55,115 bases of DNA from an uncultured Verrucomicrobiales bacterium (GCA_937991965.1 CALKLP010000063.1:1-55115); one strand, 5' to 3'. Shown: positions 26,337-35,173, numbered from the stretch's first letter. Numbers and translations are program-made. The notes: generated from the sequence alone by a model not told the origin.

Positions 26337-26516
26337 ATGGCAGCTCCAAAAAGAAGAACTTCAAAGATGAAACAAAAAATGCGTCGTGGTGCGAACCGCT
26401 GGCGTCGCCCACAGCTATCTACATGCCCAGAGTGTAGTGCTAAAATTCCTGGCCACATTGCATGTCCATCATGCGGTAGTTACAAGAACCGACAGGTTTT
26501 AGAGGTTGAACTCTAA
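26337..26516 (+). CDS. rpmF: Ribosomal protein bL32
   Basis: A 59-residue gene. The sequence opens MAAPKRRTSKMKQKMRR, followed by the zinc-ribbon Cys pairs CPECSAK and CPSCGSYKNRQVL, both complete, so this is the zinc-binding form. bL32 is a large-subunit protein close to the peptidyl-transferase centre. It directly follows YceD. Notably the usual plsX/fabH genes do not follow; a terminator does. Confidence 0.95.
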   Translation: MAAPKRRTSKMKQKMRRGANRWRRPQLSTCPECSAKIPGHIACPSCGSYKNRQVLEVEL

Positions 26517-26549
26517 GATTTGACATCTGTTTTCAACTAGATTATTTAT

Positions 26550-26575
26550 GCCTCCCCTAGTGGAGGCTTTTTTGT
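26550..26575 (+). terminator. Rho-independent terminator after rpmF
   Basis: A 6-bp stem GCCTCC / GGAGGC with loop CCTAGT is followed by six T. It lies 33 bases after the rpmF stop and separates the amidase/rpmF unit from the CbiX-like gene. Confidence 0.8.
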
Positions 26576-26669
26576 TTGCACCTCCTTAAGTCAATTGGAT
26601 TTTTGGGGACGCTTGATAAATTTTATATTAGGCGATTGCATGATATGAAATCAGGATTATTAGTGTGTC

Positions 26670-27542
26670 ATGTCTGATATATGCTGCATGATCACGGATA
26701 ATGGCTCTTACCGTCCTGAGTCAACGATGAGTCTGAGAGACCTAGCGACACGCCTTGGGGAAAGAGTGGGGCACACGATACACGCCGTTTCACTGCTACA
26801 CTCCACAAAGATTGACCCAGAAAAGCTAGAAGGTGTGCCCGCTGAAATTTTTGAGCCATTTATTAAGAAAATGAGGAAGGAGGGGTTCAATAAATTCCAT
26901 GTGACCCCCATGTTTTTTGGGCCGAGCGCGGCTGTTAAAGAGTATTTGCTGCAAAGAGTGGAAGCGCTACAGCAAGGTGGCTGGGATGAGTTAGAGGTTC
27001 TAGTAGCTCCATGTGTGGTTGAGCCGCTCGATCCTGAAGATACTCGGATGGCTCAAATTCTGGTGGATAACGTTTACAAGACAATGAAAGACGAGGGGTA
27101 TGAAGCTCCCTCCGTTGCGCTCGTAGATCACGGGGCTCCACGAAAAACGGTGACAGATGTGCGGAATCACCTGGCGAAGCAGATGCGGGAGCTGTTGCCA
27201 AAAGAGGTATTCCCATGTGTTGAGCCTTGTTCAATGGAGCGGAGAGAAGGCGACGAATATTCTTTTAACGAGCCATTGCTGGAGAAGGTGGTGGGGCAAC
27301 CGGGCTTTCAACAAGAGGTGATTATCTCTATGTTATTTGCCTCTCCTGGTCGTCACGCCGGTCCGGAGGGAGATGTGTGGGAGATCTGTGATGAATCCGC
27401 CGCTAAACATGAGGGGATGAAATGGAAAATGACGGATCTCTGTGCTAAGCATGATGGATTGATCGACATTTTGGAGGAACGCTTTCTGCAAGGGATGAAG
27501 TCAGAACCTGTTTCATGGGCGAAAGTGAAGCACTTGTATTGA
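26670..27542 (+). CDS. CbiX/SirB-like sirohydrochlorin chelatase-family protein
   Basis: A 290-residue protein with two related halves. The second half has ALVDHGAPRKTVTDVRNHLA, which matches the chelatase G-H-G region, and FASPGRHAGPEGDVWEI, the usual C-terminal motif. The first half has VTPMFFGPSAAVKEYL, matching the P-x-F-L-x-x-G motif, while the expected GHGS appears as DNGSYRP, so that active site looks altered. The family inserts Co, Ni or Fe into tetrapyrroles. No other tetrapyrrole gene is nearby, so the real substrate is uncertain. Confidence 0.7.
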   Translation: MSDICCMITDNGSYRPESTMSLRDLATRLGERVGHTIHAVSLLHSTKIDPEKLEGVPAEIFEPFIKKMRKEGFNKFHVTPMFFGPSAAVKEYLLQRVEALQQGGWDELEVLVAPCVVEPLDPEDTRMAQILVDNVYKTMKDEGYEAPSVALVDHGAPRKTVTDVRNHLAKQMRELLPKEVFPCVEPCSMERREGDEYSFNEPLLEKVVGQPGFQQEVIISMLFASPGRHAGPEGDVWEICDESAAKHEGMKWKMTDLCAKHDGLIDILEERFLQGMKSEPVSWAKVKHLY

Positions 27543-27629
27543 AGACTGGTTTGCGAGAGGGCTTCTGCGAATGTGAAATATGTAGATCCAGCGTTGACTC
27601 CTGCGATTTGATAGGGTTTTATACCGCAT

Positions 27630-28199
27630 ATGAATGTTAAAAAAGCACTTCTGACCCTAGTTTTATCAAGCGTTGTGGCCACGGCACAACAGAAAGTGGC
27701 AACTGTAGATGTCGCGAAGTTGTTCGATGGATATTACAAAACTGCTGAAACACAAAAAGTAGTCAATGTAGAGAAAGCAAAAATTCAAAAGGAGAATGAC
27801 GTTGCATTAAAAGAGGTGCAAGCACTCATGTCCAGGCACGAAGATGTGCGCAAGAAACTAGAAGATCCTAGTCTTGGAGAGAAGAAAAAAGTAGAGCTTC
27901 TCAAGGAGTTTGAAGAAATTCGTCAGGAAGGGACACAAAAAGAAAAGTCACGTGTTGAATATCTCCAGCGTAAATCAGCTGCTCTCAATGAGAAAGCAGC
28001 TGAAGACGCAAGAGGGATTTTTGCAGAAATCACAGAAGAGATTAATGTGATCGCGGAGGCCGATGGTTACGATCTAGTGCTTAACAAGGCGTCACTTGGG
28101 CAAAAAGGAGTGCCCGTGTTTATCTACACGAAGGAGGCTCTTGATATAACCGAGAAAATCAAAGCTAAGCTCTCAGAAAAAGCTCCAAAAGGTGAGTAA
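27630..28199 (+). CDS. OmpH/Skp-family periplasmic chaperone
   Basis: A 189-residue protein with a signal peptide (about residues 1-20), then VATVDVAKLFDGYYKT, the typical OmpH opening, and a long charged coiled-coil of two helices (about 45-135) forming the trimer arms. It carries unfolded outer-membrane proteins across the periplasm. It overlaps lpxD by 8 bases, so both are translated together. The BamA gene usually found upstream of this pair is absent. Confidence 0.87.
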   Translation: MNVKKALLTLVLSSVVATAQQKVATVDVAKLFDGYYKTAETQKVVNVEKAKIQKENDVALKEVQALMSRHEDVRKKLEDPSLGEKKKVELLKEFEEIRQEGTQKEKSRVEYLQRKSAALNEKAAEDARGIFAEITEEINVIAEADGYDLVLNKASLGQKGVPVFIYTKEALDITEKIKAKLSEKAPKGE

Positions 28200-29235
28200 G
28201 AATTCAATTTCAGAAAAAGAGATCGCCAACCTTGTGGGGGGCGATCTTTTTATTTCCACAAGGGCGTCTATTTCTGGGATAAATTCTTTATCTGAGGCAA
28301 TGCTTGAGGAGGCGTCCTTTCTTGGTAATGAGAAGTATTACAATGACTTTGTCGGCACGAAAGCGGGCCTCGTCTTTGCGCCGCCAATCTTGAAAGATGC
28401 TCCTAAAGGGGTCGCATTGATTCATGTGGCAAATCCGTCGCTGGCATTTGCGGCACTGGCAGATCACTTCGCGACCAGTGCGCAGCAAGTGCAATACGAA
28501 ATTTCGCCTCAAGCGCATCTTTGCAAGTCTGTGCAATACCCTGAAGGGGAGGTCGCGATAATGGCAGGGGCGTCCTTAGGTGAGAATGTGACCTTGGGCA
28601 AAGGTTCTATCATCTATCCAGGAGTTGTAATTGGTGATAATGTTTCTATTGGTGATTTTACGATCATTTACCCTAATTGTGTGATTCGTGAGAACTGTAA
28701 GATTGGCTCTAATGTAATTCTCCAGCCAGGTTGTGTCATTGGTTCTGATGGCTATGGCTACGAGTTAGTAGAGGGAGCGCATAAGAAAATTGCGCAGATC
28801 GGAATCGTGATTATTGAAGACGAGGTCGAGATCGGCGCGAATTCTACGGTAGATCGCGCTCGCTTTGGCAGAACGACAATTGGCAAAGGAACGAAAATAG
28901 ATAACTTAGTGCAGATTGCACACAACGTCACGATTGGAGAGCATAACCTTATTGTAGCGCAGTCTGGTATTGCGGGTAGCACGGAAACAGCAGAGTTTGT
29001 GACGGTTGGTGCTCAGGCTGGCCTTGCCGGGCATCTCAAAGTTGGAAAAGGCGTTGTCGTGGCTGGGCAATCTGGGTTAGCAAAGAGTACCGATACTCCC
29101 GGCTACTATCAAGGCACACCAGCAAGGCCTCTGACGGAGAATCGGAAATCACGTGCGATTGTGAACCGATTACCGAAATTAGTCGATCGAATTAAGGCGT
29201 TAGAGAAGAAGATCGCTGAATTGGAGGATAATTAA
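28192..29235 (+). CDS. lpxD: UDP-3-O-(3-hydroxyacyl)glucosamine N-acyltransferase
   Basis: A 347-residue left-handed beta-helix enzyme of lipid A synthesis. The N-terminal uridine-binding domain (about 1-100) is followed by many hexapeptide repeats (IGDNVSIGDFTIIY and similar). The catalytic His is in QIAHNVTIGE, with GQSGLAKS and GYYQGTPARP further on. The C-terminal helix (KALEKKIAELE) forms the trimer. Its presence shows a lipid A-containing outer membrane. The rest of the lpx genes (lpxA, fabZ) are not adjacent. Confidence 0.95.
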   Translation: MSKNSISEKEIANLVGGDLFISTRASISGINSLSEAMLEEASFLGNEKYYNDFVGTKAGLVFAPPILKDAPKGVALIHVANPSLAFAALADHFATSAQQVQYEISPQAHLCKSVQYPEGEVAIMAGASLGENVTLGKGSIIYPGVVIGDNVSIGDFTIIYPNCVIRENCKIGSNVILQPGCVIGSDGYGYELVEGAHKKIAQIGIVIIEDEVEIGANSTVDRARFGRTTIGKGTKIDNLVQIAHNVTIGEHNLIVAQSGIAGSTETAEFVTVGAQAGLAGHLKVGKGVVVAGQSGLAKSTDTPGYYQGTPARPLTENRKSRAIVNRLPKLVDRIKALEKKIAELEDN

Positions 29236-29322
29236 CACCTTAGGCTATAGGTCTAACTCCAAGTAAAGGAGAGTATATTACGAAGGACGCGAGGCTGTGA
29301 ACCCTTTGTAAGAGCTTGTTTG

Positions 29323-29378
29323 GGATTGGTGGCGCCTGTCACTCATTCTGCTGCGTCACCTGCGCGGCGTTCCAATCC
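29323..29378. repeat. Inverted repeat between convergent genes
   Basis: GGATTGG (29323-29329) and CCAATCC (29372-29378) enclose about 42 bases of GC-rich sequence, and GGCGCC/GCGGCG inside may extend pairing imperfectly. It lies between lpxD and a small convergent gene. It could act as a bidirectional terminator or as a small repetitive element; no T tract is present. Confidence 0.35.
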
Positions 29379-29417
29379 TTCAATAACAACAATTATTCTG
29401 AAGGGTAGAGCAGTAAA

Positions 29418-29708
29418 TTACGCTGATCTTGCGAATTGCTCTTCTCCAAAAAGTTCATCGTAGGATTTTTCTGCATGGACTTTCAACCAACCACGAACAT
29501 CGTCTTCTTCCAAGATGATGAGGTCTTCGTTAGCAAAACTTTTTGTTCCGTAACTATTTGTCATTTCGGCAGCTGTGCCAATACAGTGAAGGAGGAATTC
29601 CCCATTGTCTGCGAAATACAGAGTTTCAGAAATTTGAAGGGAGTCCCATGACGCGATTTCAATAAAGTCAGCGGTATTGTAAGGGATTTGATCAATAAGT
29701 TTTTCCAT
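29418..29708 (-). CDS. Small unknown protein
   Basis: A 96-residue acidic protein starting MEKLIDQIPYNTADFIEI. No signal peptide, membrane helix or cofactor motif. It has a mix of short strands and helices and ends in FGEEQFARSA. I do not recognise a family. It is convergent with lpxD and divergent from queF, and has a plausible ATG start; codon use looks like that of neighbours. Confidence 0.55.
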   Translation of the reverse strand: MEKLIDQIPYNTADFIEIASWDSLQISETLYFADNGEFLLHCIGTAAEMTNSYGTKSFANEDLIILEEDDVRGWLKVHAEKSYDELFGEEQFARSA

Positions 29709-29879
29709 AATTTAAGCGAAGGTTGTGTGTCTTACTTTATATTGACCCGTCTTGGCAGATTATGGTCACAAAGTTTATGATGGGTTTCGATATTATAGCT
29801 TGTGTGAGAGGGAGCAAATGGAAGTAATCTCTATCTTTCCGCTGGACTCACGCTATTGGTAAGCGATGATAAGGGACGT

Positions 29880-30320
29880 ATGAATGAGAAATCGATCACC
29901 CTTCTCGGAGATGCCACAGCGCAGTGGCCTTCGTCACCGGAGGATGCCACCATAGAAACCTTCCCGAATCGTAACCCAGAGCGCGAGTATTGGGTGCTCT
30001 TTGATTTTCCAGAGTTTTGTTCTCTCTGTCCCGTGACAGGGCAACCGGACACGGCTCGCATTCGGATTCAATACCAGCCTTCTGAAAAATGCATAGAGAC
30101 GAAGTCCTTAAAGTTTTACCTCTCTTCTTTTCGAAACCATCCACTGTTTAATGAGGATATCGTAAACAAGATTTTAGCGGATTTGAGTGATGCCATCAGT
30201 CCATCAGCGATGAAAGTGAGGGGCGATTTTTCGCCACGAGGAGGGATTAGCTTAACGGCACAAGCAGTGTATCCGAAAGGAGGAGATAATACGCCCATGA
30301 GCGTAGAATCAGAAAATTAG
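29880..30320 (+). CDS. queF: NADPH-dependent preQ0 reductase (QueF)
   Basis: About 146 residues from ATG 29880, selected because AAGGGA lies 4-9 bases before it; a TTG at 29856 would add 8 residues. The T-fold motifs are intact: FCSLCPVTGQPD holds the catalytic Cys and the Asp, and ETKSLKFYLSSFRNH is the QueF signature. It reduces preQ0 nitrile to preQ1 amine with NADPH in queuosine synthesis. queC follows at once, so the two form an operon. QueD and QueE are absent. Confidence 0.92.
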   Translation: MNEKSITLLGDATAQWPSSPEDATIETFPNRNPEREYWVLFDFPEFCSLCPVTGQPDTARIRIQYQPSEKCIETKSLKFYLSSFRNHPLFNEDIVNKILADLSDAISPSAMKVRGDFSPRGGISLTAQAVYPKGGDNTPMSVESEN

Positions 30321-30323
30321 GTG

Positions 30324-30980
30324 ATGAAGGTGCTCGTTCTTATCAGTGGAGGGATGGATTCCACTGCGCTCCTTTATGATATGCATGCCCAGCATGATGT
30401 GATGGGGGCACTTAGCTTCCACTATGGTTCCAAGCATAATGAGCGAGAGCTTCCGATGGCGGCTCATCATTGCGCCCTGCTGGGCGTGAAGCACCAAGTC
30501 ATTCCTCTGGATTTTATTGCAGATCACTTCACATCGGATTTATTACAGTCCGGAGGGGACGTCCCTGAGGGGCATTATGAGGACGCTAATATGGTAAAAA
30601 CGGTTGTTCCTTTTCGTAATGCCATCATGCTTTCTATCGCAACAGGATATGCCGAAAGTATTGGGGCGGAGGCAGTAGCGATCGCAGCGCATTCTGGTGA
30701 CCATGCGGTCTATCCAGATTGTCGAGAGGGTTTTATGGACGCTCTCGCCAATACGATGGAGCAAGGGACATATGCGAAGATTCAACTCCTACGCCCATAC
30801 GTAGGTATTAGGAAGGAGGGAATTGCTGCGCTTGGTGATAAGTACGAAATTGATTTTTCAAAAACCTATTCATGCTATAAAGGAGGGGCTTTACATTGCG
30901 GTAAATGTGGCACGTGTGTGGAAAGAAAAGAGGCTTTTGCACTTGCTCAATTGAATGATCCTACTAATTATGACGTCTGA
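30324..30980 (+). CDS. queC: 7-cyano-7-deazaguanine synthase (QueC)
   Basis: A 218-residue ATP-dependent ligase (219 if the GTG at 30321 is used). The ATP-pyrophosphatase P-loop is LISGGMDSTALLYDM, and the C-terminal zinc site reads CYKGGALHCGKCGTCVERKEAF. It converts 7-carboxy-7-deazaguanine to preQ0, which QueF next reduces. The start codon follows the queF stop directly, so the two are coupled. The start choice between GTG and ATG cannot be decided by sequence alone. Confidence 0.95.
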   Translation: MKVLVLISGGMDSTALLYDMHAQHDVMGALSFHYGSKHNERELPMAAHHCALLGVKHQVIPLDFIADHFTSDLLQSGGDVPEGHYEDANMVKTVVPFRNAIMLSIATGYAESIGAEAVAIAAHSGDHAVYPDCREGFMDALANTMEQGTYAKIQLLRPYVGIRKEGIAALGDKYEIDFSKTYSCYKGGALHCGKCGTCVERKEAFALAQLNDPTNYDV

Positions 30981-31069
30981 TTGAAAGGTGGGCTTTTATT
31001 CTCTGAGATCCTGATGAATTTGGAATAGAATCTGCTCACACCAATCTATGAATTTCATACTAAATTTCT

Positions 31070-32047
31070 ATGACTAAGAGTCTTTTATTTTTCCTTCTAT
31101 TTGCTCCAATTTTAGCTTTTGGCGAAGCTTTTCAAGTTACAGGGGTAGCTGCCACCGTAAACGGAATGGTTATTACCCGGAAGGAGGTGGCCGTTTTGCT
31201 CGCACCCAGAATGTCGCTTATCAAGTCTAAGTATCCTCGTGGCGGAGAAGCCGCGGAACAGGAATTCAAGGCCGCTCAAGCAGAGGTGTTAGATCAACTT
31301 GTCGAAAATAAGATTATTCTCTCTACGATTCAAGAGAAAGGAGCATCGATTCCTGATTATGTTGTCGATCAAGAGGTGCAACGAATCGTAAATGAGCTCT
31401 ACAACGGAAATGAATCCGCGTTCCGTAAAACCCTAACGGATTCAGGCGCCACGATGCGAAGTTACAAAAAGGCACAACAAGAAAAGATCTTAGTGCAAGC
31501 GATGAAGTCGGAGCAATTTGGCGGACGCCAGCTGCCGCCAACCCCAGGTGAAGTTTCAGCACATTATCAGAAGCGTAAACTGGATTTTCGTGACCGGGCT
31601 AAAGACAAAATCACGTTTTCAAAAATTTTCATTCCTTCTCGTACCACCGCGATTGGGAGTACTGCTGAAACCCAATTAGACCTTGCTGACAAGATTGCCC
31701 AAGATCTCAAGAATGGAGCAGATTTTGCGGAAACTGCTCGTGAGTATTCAGCGGATGCTTACGCCTCCGATGGTGGTAAGTGGCCAGAAACGGAGAGAAC
31801 AGATTTCGACCCTTCCTTTGCTCAGTTACTTTTTGATGCTCCCATTGGGAAGGTAGTGGGGCCATTTAAAGACCCTAGGGGATTTACTGTGGTGAAGGTT
31901 CACGCGGTAAAACACGGTCCTTCACCGCCTCAATCAAAGATCAAAGATCGCCTTATAAAAGAAATTCAAGCAGAGAAGTATAACGAAAGTTATCAGAACT
32001 GGATTAACGTGCTCAAGAAAAAGGCGTTAATTGATAAGAGATTGTAA
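31070..32047 (+). CDS. SurA-like peptidyl-prolyl cis-trans isomerase
   Basis: A 325-residue periplasmic protein with a signal peptide (about residues 1-20, LLFFLLFAPILAFGEA). The N-terminal helical SurA-type chaperone region contains ATVNGMVITRKEVAVLL; a parvulin PpiC domain follows (about 180-290) with FAETAREYSADAYASDGGKW and GPFKDPRGFTVVKV. It helps fold outer-membrane proteins. The next genes, an OmpA-type protein and an M23 peptidase, also act in the envelope. Confidence 0.85.
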   Translation: MTKSLLFFLLFAPILAFGEAFQVTGVAATVNGMVITRKEVAVLLAPRMSLIKSKYPRGGEAAEQEFKAAQAEVLDQLVENKIILSTIQEKGASIPDYVVDQEVQRIVNELYNGNESAFRKTLTDSGATMRSYKKAQQEKILVQAMKSEQFGGRQLPPTPGEVSAHYQKRKLDFRDRAKDKITFSKIFIPSRTTAIGSTAETQLDLADKIAQDLKNGADFAETAREYSADAYASDGGKWPETERTDFDPSFAQLLFDAPIGKVVGPFKDPRGFTVVKVHAVKHGPSPPQSKIKDRLIKEIQAEKYNESYQNWINVLKKKALIDKRL

Positions 32048-32062
32048 CAAGTTTTAGAGCCG

Positions 32063-33355
32063 ATGTCCTATTCCACAAAAAACACGAATTCGAGTAAAGG
32101 AGGATTATTTTTCCTAATACTACTTATCGTTGTTGCTTTGCTCATCGGTTTTTTTCTGATCATCCAGCGAGTTACTGGCGAAAAAGAATCTGAGTTAGCC
32201 TCTACTGAAGTGCAAAAGACTGAAAGTAGAGATGGTGAGGGAGTTAATTCCCCAGCCTCACAAGAGGCCAAAGAGACGCTAGAGCCAAAGGTAGAAGCAA
32301 GCTTAGGCACGCAAAAAAATCCCGTGAAATTACTAGAGTCTTTACAGCAGGCGATTAGTGATGGGACGACCAGCCAGTTTTTGAAATCTTTAGATTTAGA
32401 TGGTTTGAGTGAATCTGAGCGGCAGACGATTATTAATTTTGGAGATCAGTCACAATCATTGGCTTTACGTCAAGTAGGAGTGCTGGAGTTCGATAAAGAA
32501 GAACGTTGGGCGTTAGAAGGCGCAGACGGTAGTGTTATGTATATTGATGTTGAAAAATCAGCTGACGGTATTTGGAAAATAGCGAATGTGTATCGATCTG
32601 AAGCTGCCGATGGAAAGGGCGCTTTGGCTGATGGGGACGCTCTATCCACAGCGGATATATTTATCAAAACGCTCCTTGAGCAAGATTTTGAGAAGGCGTT
32701 GCAGTATGTAGATCCTGCAACAATTTCTGACGCACAAATAGCTGGTTTATGTATCATGTTTGAGGAAGGAAAATATACTTTAAACCCTTCGAAACCACTG
32801 AATTCACTCTTTCAACGAGAGGGAGTGGCTGCTTTCACTGTGAATTTGATCGAATCCACGAGCCAAGAAAAAGCACAGATCGAACTCGCGTTAGAGAAGA
32901 ATAATTCTGAAGAGCCATGGTTAGTTTCTGAGCTTAATATTGAAAAGTTACTTAAATCCTACATTACACAAGTATCTGGAGGGGATACGTATTACACTCC
33001 AATTATTAAAAACCCTCAAGGTGGCGATCGCCTGGCATTGTACTTTGACTTTAACGAAGGCGAGCTCACCACTCGCGCTAAAAGCCAGCTCGATATTATT
33101 GCCGCGCTCTTAAAAACTAATAGTGATAAAAAGCTGACTCTCAGTGGTCATGCCGATGCAATCGGTTCCGATGGATACAATAATTCACTCTCCCTGGAGC
33201 GTGCCGAAAGCGTCAATAAATATCTCATCTCGAGGGGGCTTAAAGGGAGTCAAATCCACTTATCTGCTTTCGGGGAGAGCATGCCTAGAAGAGACAATGA
33301 AACGGATCAAGGTCGGCGAGCAAACCGCAGAACGGAGATCTATCTCGATTTCTGA
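32063..33355 (+). CDS. OmpA-family (peptidoglycan-binding) membrane protein
   Basis: A 430-residue protein with one membrane helix (about residues 15-37), a charged linker, a central unknown region, and a C-terminal OmpA domain (about 325-430) with LYFDFNEGEL, LSGHADAIG and the NxxLSxxRA motif seen as NNSLSLERAESV plus GRRANRRTEI. The OmpA domain binds diaminopimelate in peptidoglycan. The rest of the protein has no match that I know. It lies between the PPIase and M23 peptidase genes (5-base gap to the latter) in one unit. Confidence 0.85.
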   Translation: MSYSTKNTNSSKGGLFFLILLIVVALLIGFFLIIQRVTGEKESELASTEVQKTESRDGEGVNSPASQEAKETLEPKVEASLGTQKNPVKLLESLQQAISDGTTSQFLKSLDLDGLSESERQTIINFGDQSQSLALRQVGVLEFDKEERWALEGADGSVMYIDVEKSADGIWKIANVYRSEAADGKGALADGDALSTADIFIKTLLEQDFEKALQYVDPATISDAQIAGLCIMFEEGKYTLNPSKPLNSLFQREGVAAFTVNLIESTSQEKAQIELALEKNNSEEPWLVSELNIEKLLKSYITQVSGGDTYYTPIIKNPQGGDRLALYFDFNEGELTTRAKSQLDIIAALLKTNSDKKLTLSGHADAIGSDGYNNSLSLERAESVNKYLISRGLKGSQIHLSAFGESMPRRDNETDQGRRANRRTEIYLDF

Positions 33356-33360
33356 TTTTT

Positions 33361-34200
33361 ATGAAAGGTGTAAACTCATTGCTCCCTCTAATCGCCATCA
33401 TTCTCGTATTGATTATGATTGGTAGTATGGTCATGGATAGAAATGAGGCTCCGACGCAGCCCACTCTGTCTACTAAAACGGCACAACTTACATTTATTCC
33501 TCAAGGATTCCTTAGGGGGGAAGGTGAGGGTTTAGAGGGGAAAGTTCCTGAGTTTGACGCTCGCTTTGCTAAGCTCAGCCCGGTTGAAGTATTCAAAGTA
33601 CCTAAGGCAAAGACCTTTTCTGCTCCACTGGGGGCGGCAAATGGAGCGTTTTCCTATAATGCTCAAAAATTCTGGACCGATAACCCTCACCGCGGAGGTC
33701 GTCACACAGGGGATGACCTCAATGGTATTGGTGGGCAAAATAGTGACTTTGACGATCCTGTGTACGCTGTTGCAGACGGGTATGTGATCTACGCTGGTAT
33801 TCCATCTCCTGGTTGGGGGAAGGTTATCCTAATCGCGCATCGTATAGAGCGCGAGGGGCAGGATGAAATCATTCAATCCATGTATGCACACCTTAATCGT
33901 TCTCAAGTCGCCGTTGGAACACTTGTAAAACGAGGGCAACCGATTGGGACAGTTGGTAATGCGAGTGGAAGCTACCTCGCTCACCTTCACTTTGAAATGC
34001 GTAAGGGAATTCATCTCTATATCGGACCCGGTTATCTAGCAAAGCCAAGAAACCATATTTCTCCAGAAGAGTTTCTCGAGCAATACTTGTCAGATGAAAT
34101 GGTCTTCGCGCAAACTGGATTCGACGACGATCAGGAGAATGCTCCTTGGCAACAACTCGAGATTATTAATCCTGAGCATTTGTTGAATCTAGAAAGATGA
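33361..34200 (+). CDS. M23-family metallopeptidase (LytM)
   Basis: A 279-residue protein with an N-terminal membrane anchor (about residues 5-24, LLPLIAIILVLIMIGSMVM). The LytM domain covers about 100-240: zinc ligands in HTGDDLNG and HLHFEMR, and YAHLNRS between them, so the active site is complete. It should cut peptidoglycan cross-bridges. It lies 5 bases after the OmpA-like gene, forming an envelope unit, and is convergent with the Xer-type recombinase gene. Confidence 0.9.
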   Translation: MKGVNSLLPLIAIILVLIMIGSMVMDRNEAPTQPTLSTKTAQLTFIPQGFLRGEGEGLEGKVPEFDARFAKLSPVEVFKVPKAKTFSAPLGAANGAFSYNAQKFWTDNPHRGGRHTGDDLNGIGGQNSDFDDPVYAVADGYVIYAGIPSPGWGKVILIAHRIEREGQDEIIQSMYAHLNRSQVAVGTLVKRGQPIGTVGNASGSYLAHLHFEMRKGIHLYIGPGYLAKPRNHISPEEFLEQYLSDEMVFAQTGFDDDQENAPWQQLEIINPEHLLNLER

Positions 34201-34211
34201 CTTAGAGCATT

Positions 34212-35105
34212 TCACCCTCTGGGGTGGAACGTCTTATGGACATTTTTTAAGCTCTGTTGATCCACATGGGTATACACTTGTGTTGTGGCGATGTCTGCAT
34301 GGCCGAGCAACTCTTGAATAATGCGGAGATCTGCTCCGTTCTGTAAGAGGTGAGTGGCAAAGCTATGCCTGAGAAGGTGGGGGTAGATGTTTGTTTCGAT
34401 TCCAGCTTCTCGAGCACGAGTTTTTACGATGGCACGGAGCCTTTCAGGGCTTAGAGATCCGCCCCGCATGGAGAGAAAAAGGTGCGAGGAACTTATACTG
34501 GCTTTTACTAGCTTTGGACGGCTGTTCTTTAAATAAAACTCGATAGCGGTTTTGGCTTCTTTTCCGAGAGGCACGAGCCGAGTTTTATTTCCCTTTCCGG
34601 TGATTCGTAACATGCGCTCATCCAGATCTAAATGTTCTAGTCGCGAATTTGCAAGTTCGCTCAGTCGCAGGCCCGATGAGTAAAATGTTTCCAAGATCGC
34701 CTTGTCGCGAGCACCCAAAAGGGGCGTGGTATCGATGCTCGTTAGGAGTTGCTGCAGCACGGCTACATTCATCGTTTCGGGAAGGTGACTAGGAATTTTT
34801 GGAGGGAGAAGTGGGTCCGCGTTATCCTTAGTGATCCATTGCTTTTGGAGCGCGAAGCGAAAAAATATTTTTAAGTGCACTAGGTGAATCCGGATGGATG
34901 AGGCGCTTAAGTCGGCCTTTTTTAAGTTTCCGAGGTATTGGTTTAGCTCCTCAGTAGTGATAGTTTTCCAGTCAATCTTTGATTTGGCTAGCCATCTAAT
35001 ATAGCGATCCAATGAGTGCCGCACAGACAATTGGTAGTTTGTCGAAAGCCCTCTCTCTGTTGCGAGAAAAAGAAGAAAGGATTCCAATGCCGCGTCAATT
35101 TTCAT
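34212..35105 (-). CDS. Tyrosine recombinase, XerC/XerD type
   Basis: About 297 residues from ATG 35105, chosen because family members begin near MKIDAALESFLLFLATERGLS; a GTG at 35168 adds 21 residues that run through a hairpin. The SAM-like N-terminal domain is followed by the catalytic domain with R in SSGLRLSELA, K in TGKGNKTRLVP, HLLRHSFATHLL, GHADIATTQVYTHV and Tyr, all intact. Length and motifs fit the chromosome-dimer-resolving XerD/XerC. Which of the two it is cannot be decided. Convergent with the M23 gene. Confidence 0.9.
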   Translation of the reverse strand: MKIDAALESFLLFLATERGLSTNYQLSVRHSLDRYIRWLAKSKIDWKTITTEELNQYLGNLKKADLSASSIRIHLVHLKIFFRFALQKQWITKDNADPLLPPKIPSHLPETMNVAVLQQLLTSIDTTPLLGARDKAILETFYSSGLRLSELANSRLEHLDLDERMLRITGKGNKTRLVPLGKEAKTAIEFYLKNSRPKLVKASISSSHLFLSMRGGSLSPERLRAIVKTRAREAGIETNIYPHLLRHSFATHLLQNGADLRIIQELLGHADIATTQVYTHVDQQSLKNVHKTFHPRG

Positions 35106-35145
35106 ATTGCTATTATCGCTGATTTTCAGAAATCCTAAAAGTAAT

Positions 35146-35173
35146 AAAGTGTGGTTGTTTCCAACCACACTTT
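35146..35173. repeat. Perfect 12-bp hairpin upstream of the Xer-type gene
   Basis: AAAGTGTGGTTG and CAACCACACTTT form a perfect 12-bp stem with a 4-base loop TTTC (plus strand; GAAA on the minus). On the minus strand TTTATTAC follows it, about 40 bases before the likely ATG of the recombinase. It could be a leader hairpin, an attenuator, a terminator or a protein-binding site. There is no gene upstream on the minus strand that needs a terminator. Confidence 0.6.

Noticed and set aside
29709-29879. preQ1 riboswitch before queF
   Set aside because: I could not see the short hairpin plus A-rich tail of a preQ1-I aptamer or a clear preQ1-II/III core.
35106-35168. 21-residue N-terminal extension of the Xer-type gene
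   Set aside because: It starts at GTG inside a perfect hairpin, lacks a ribosome site and is not typical of the family.
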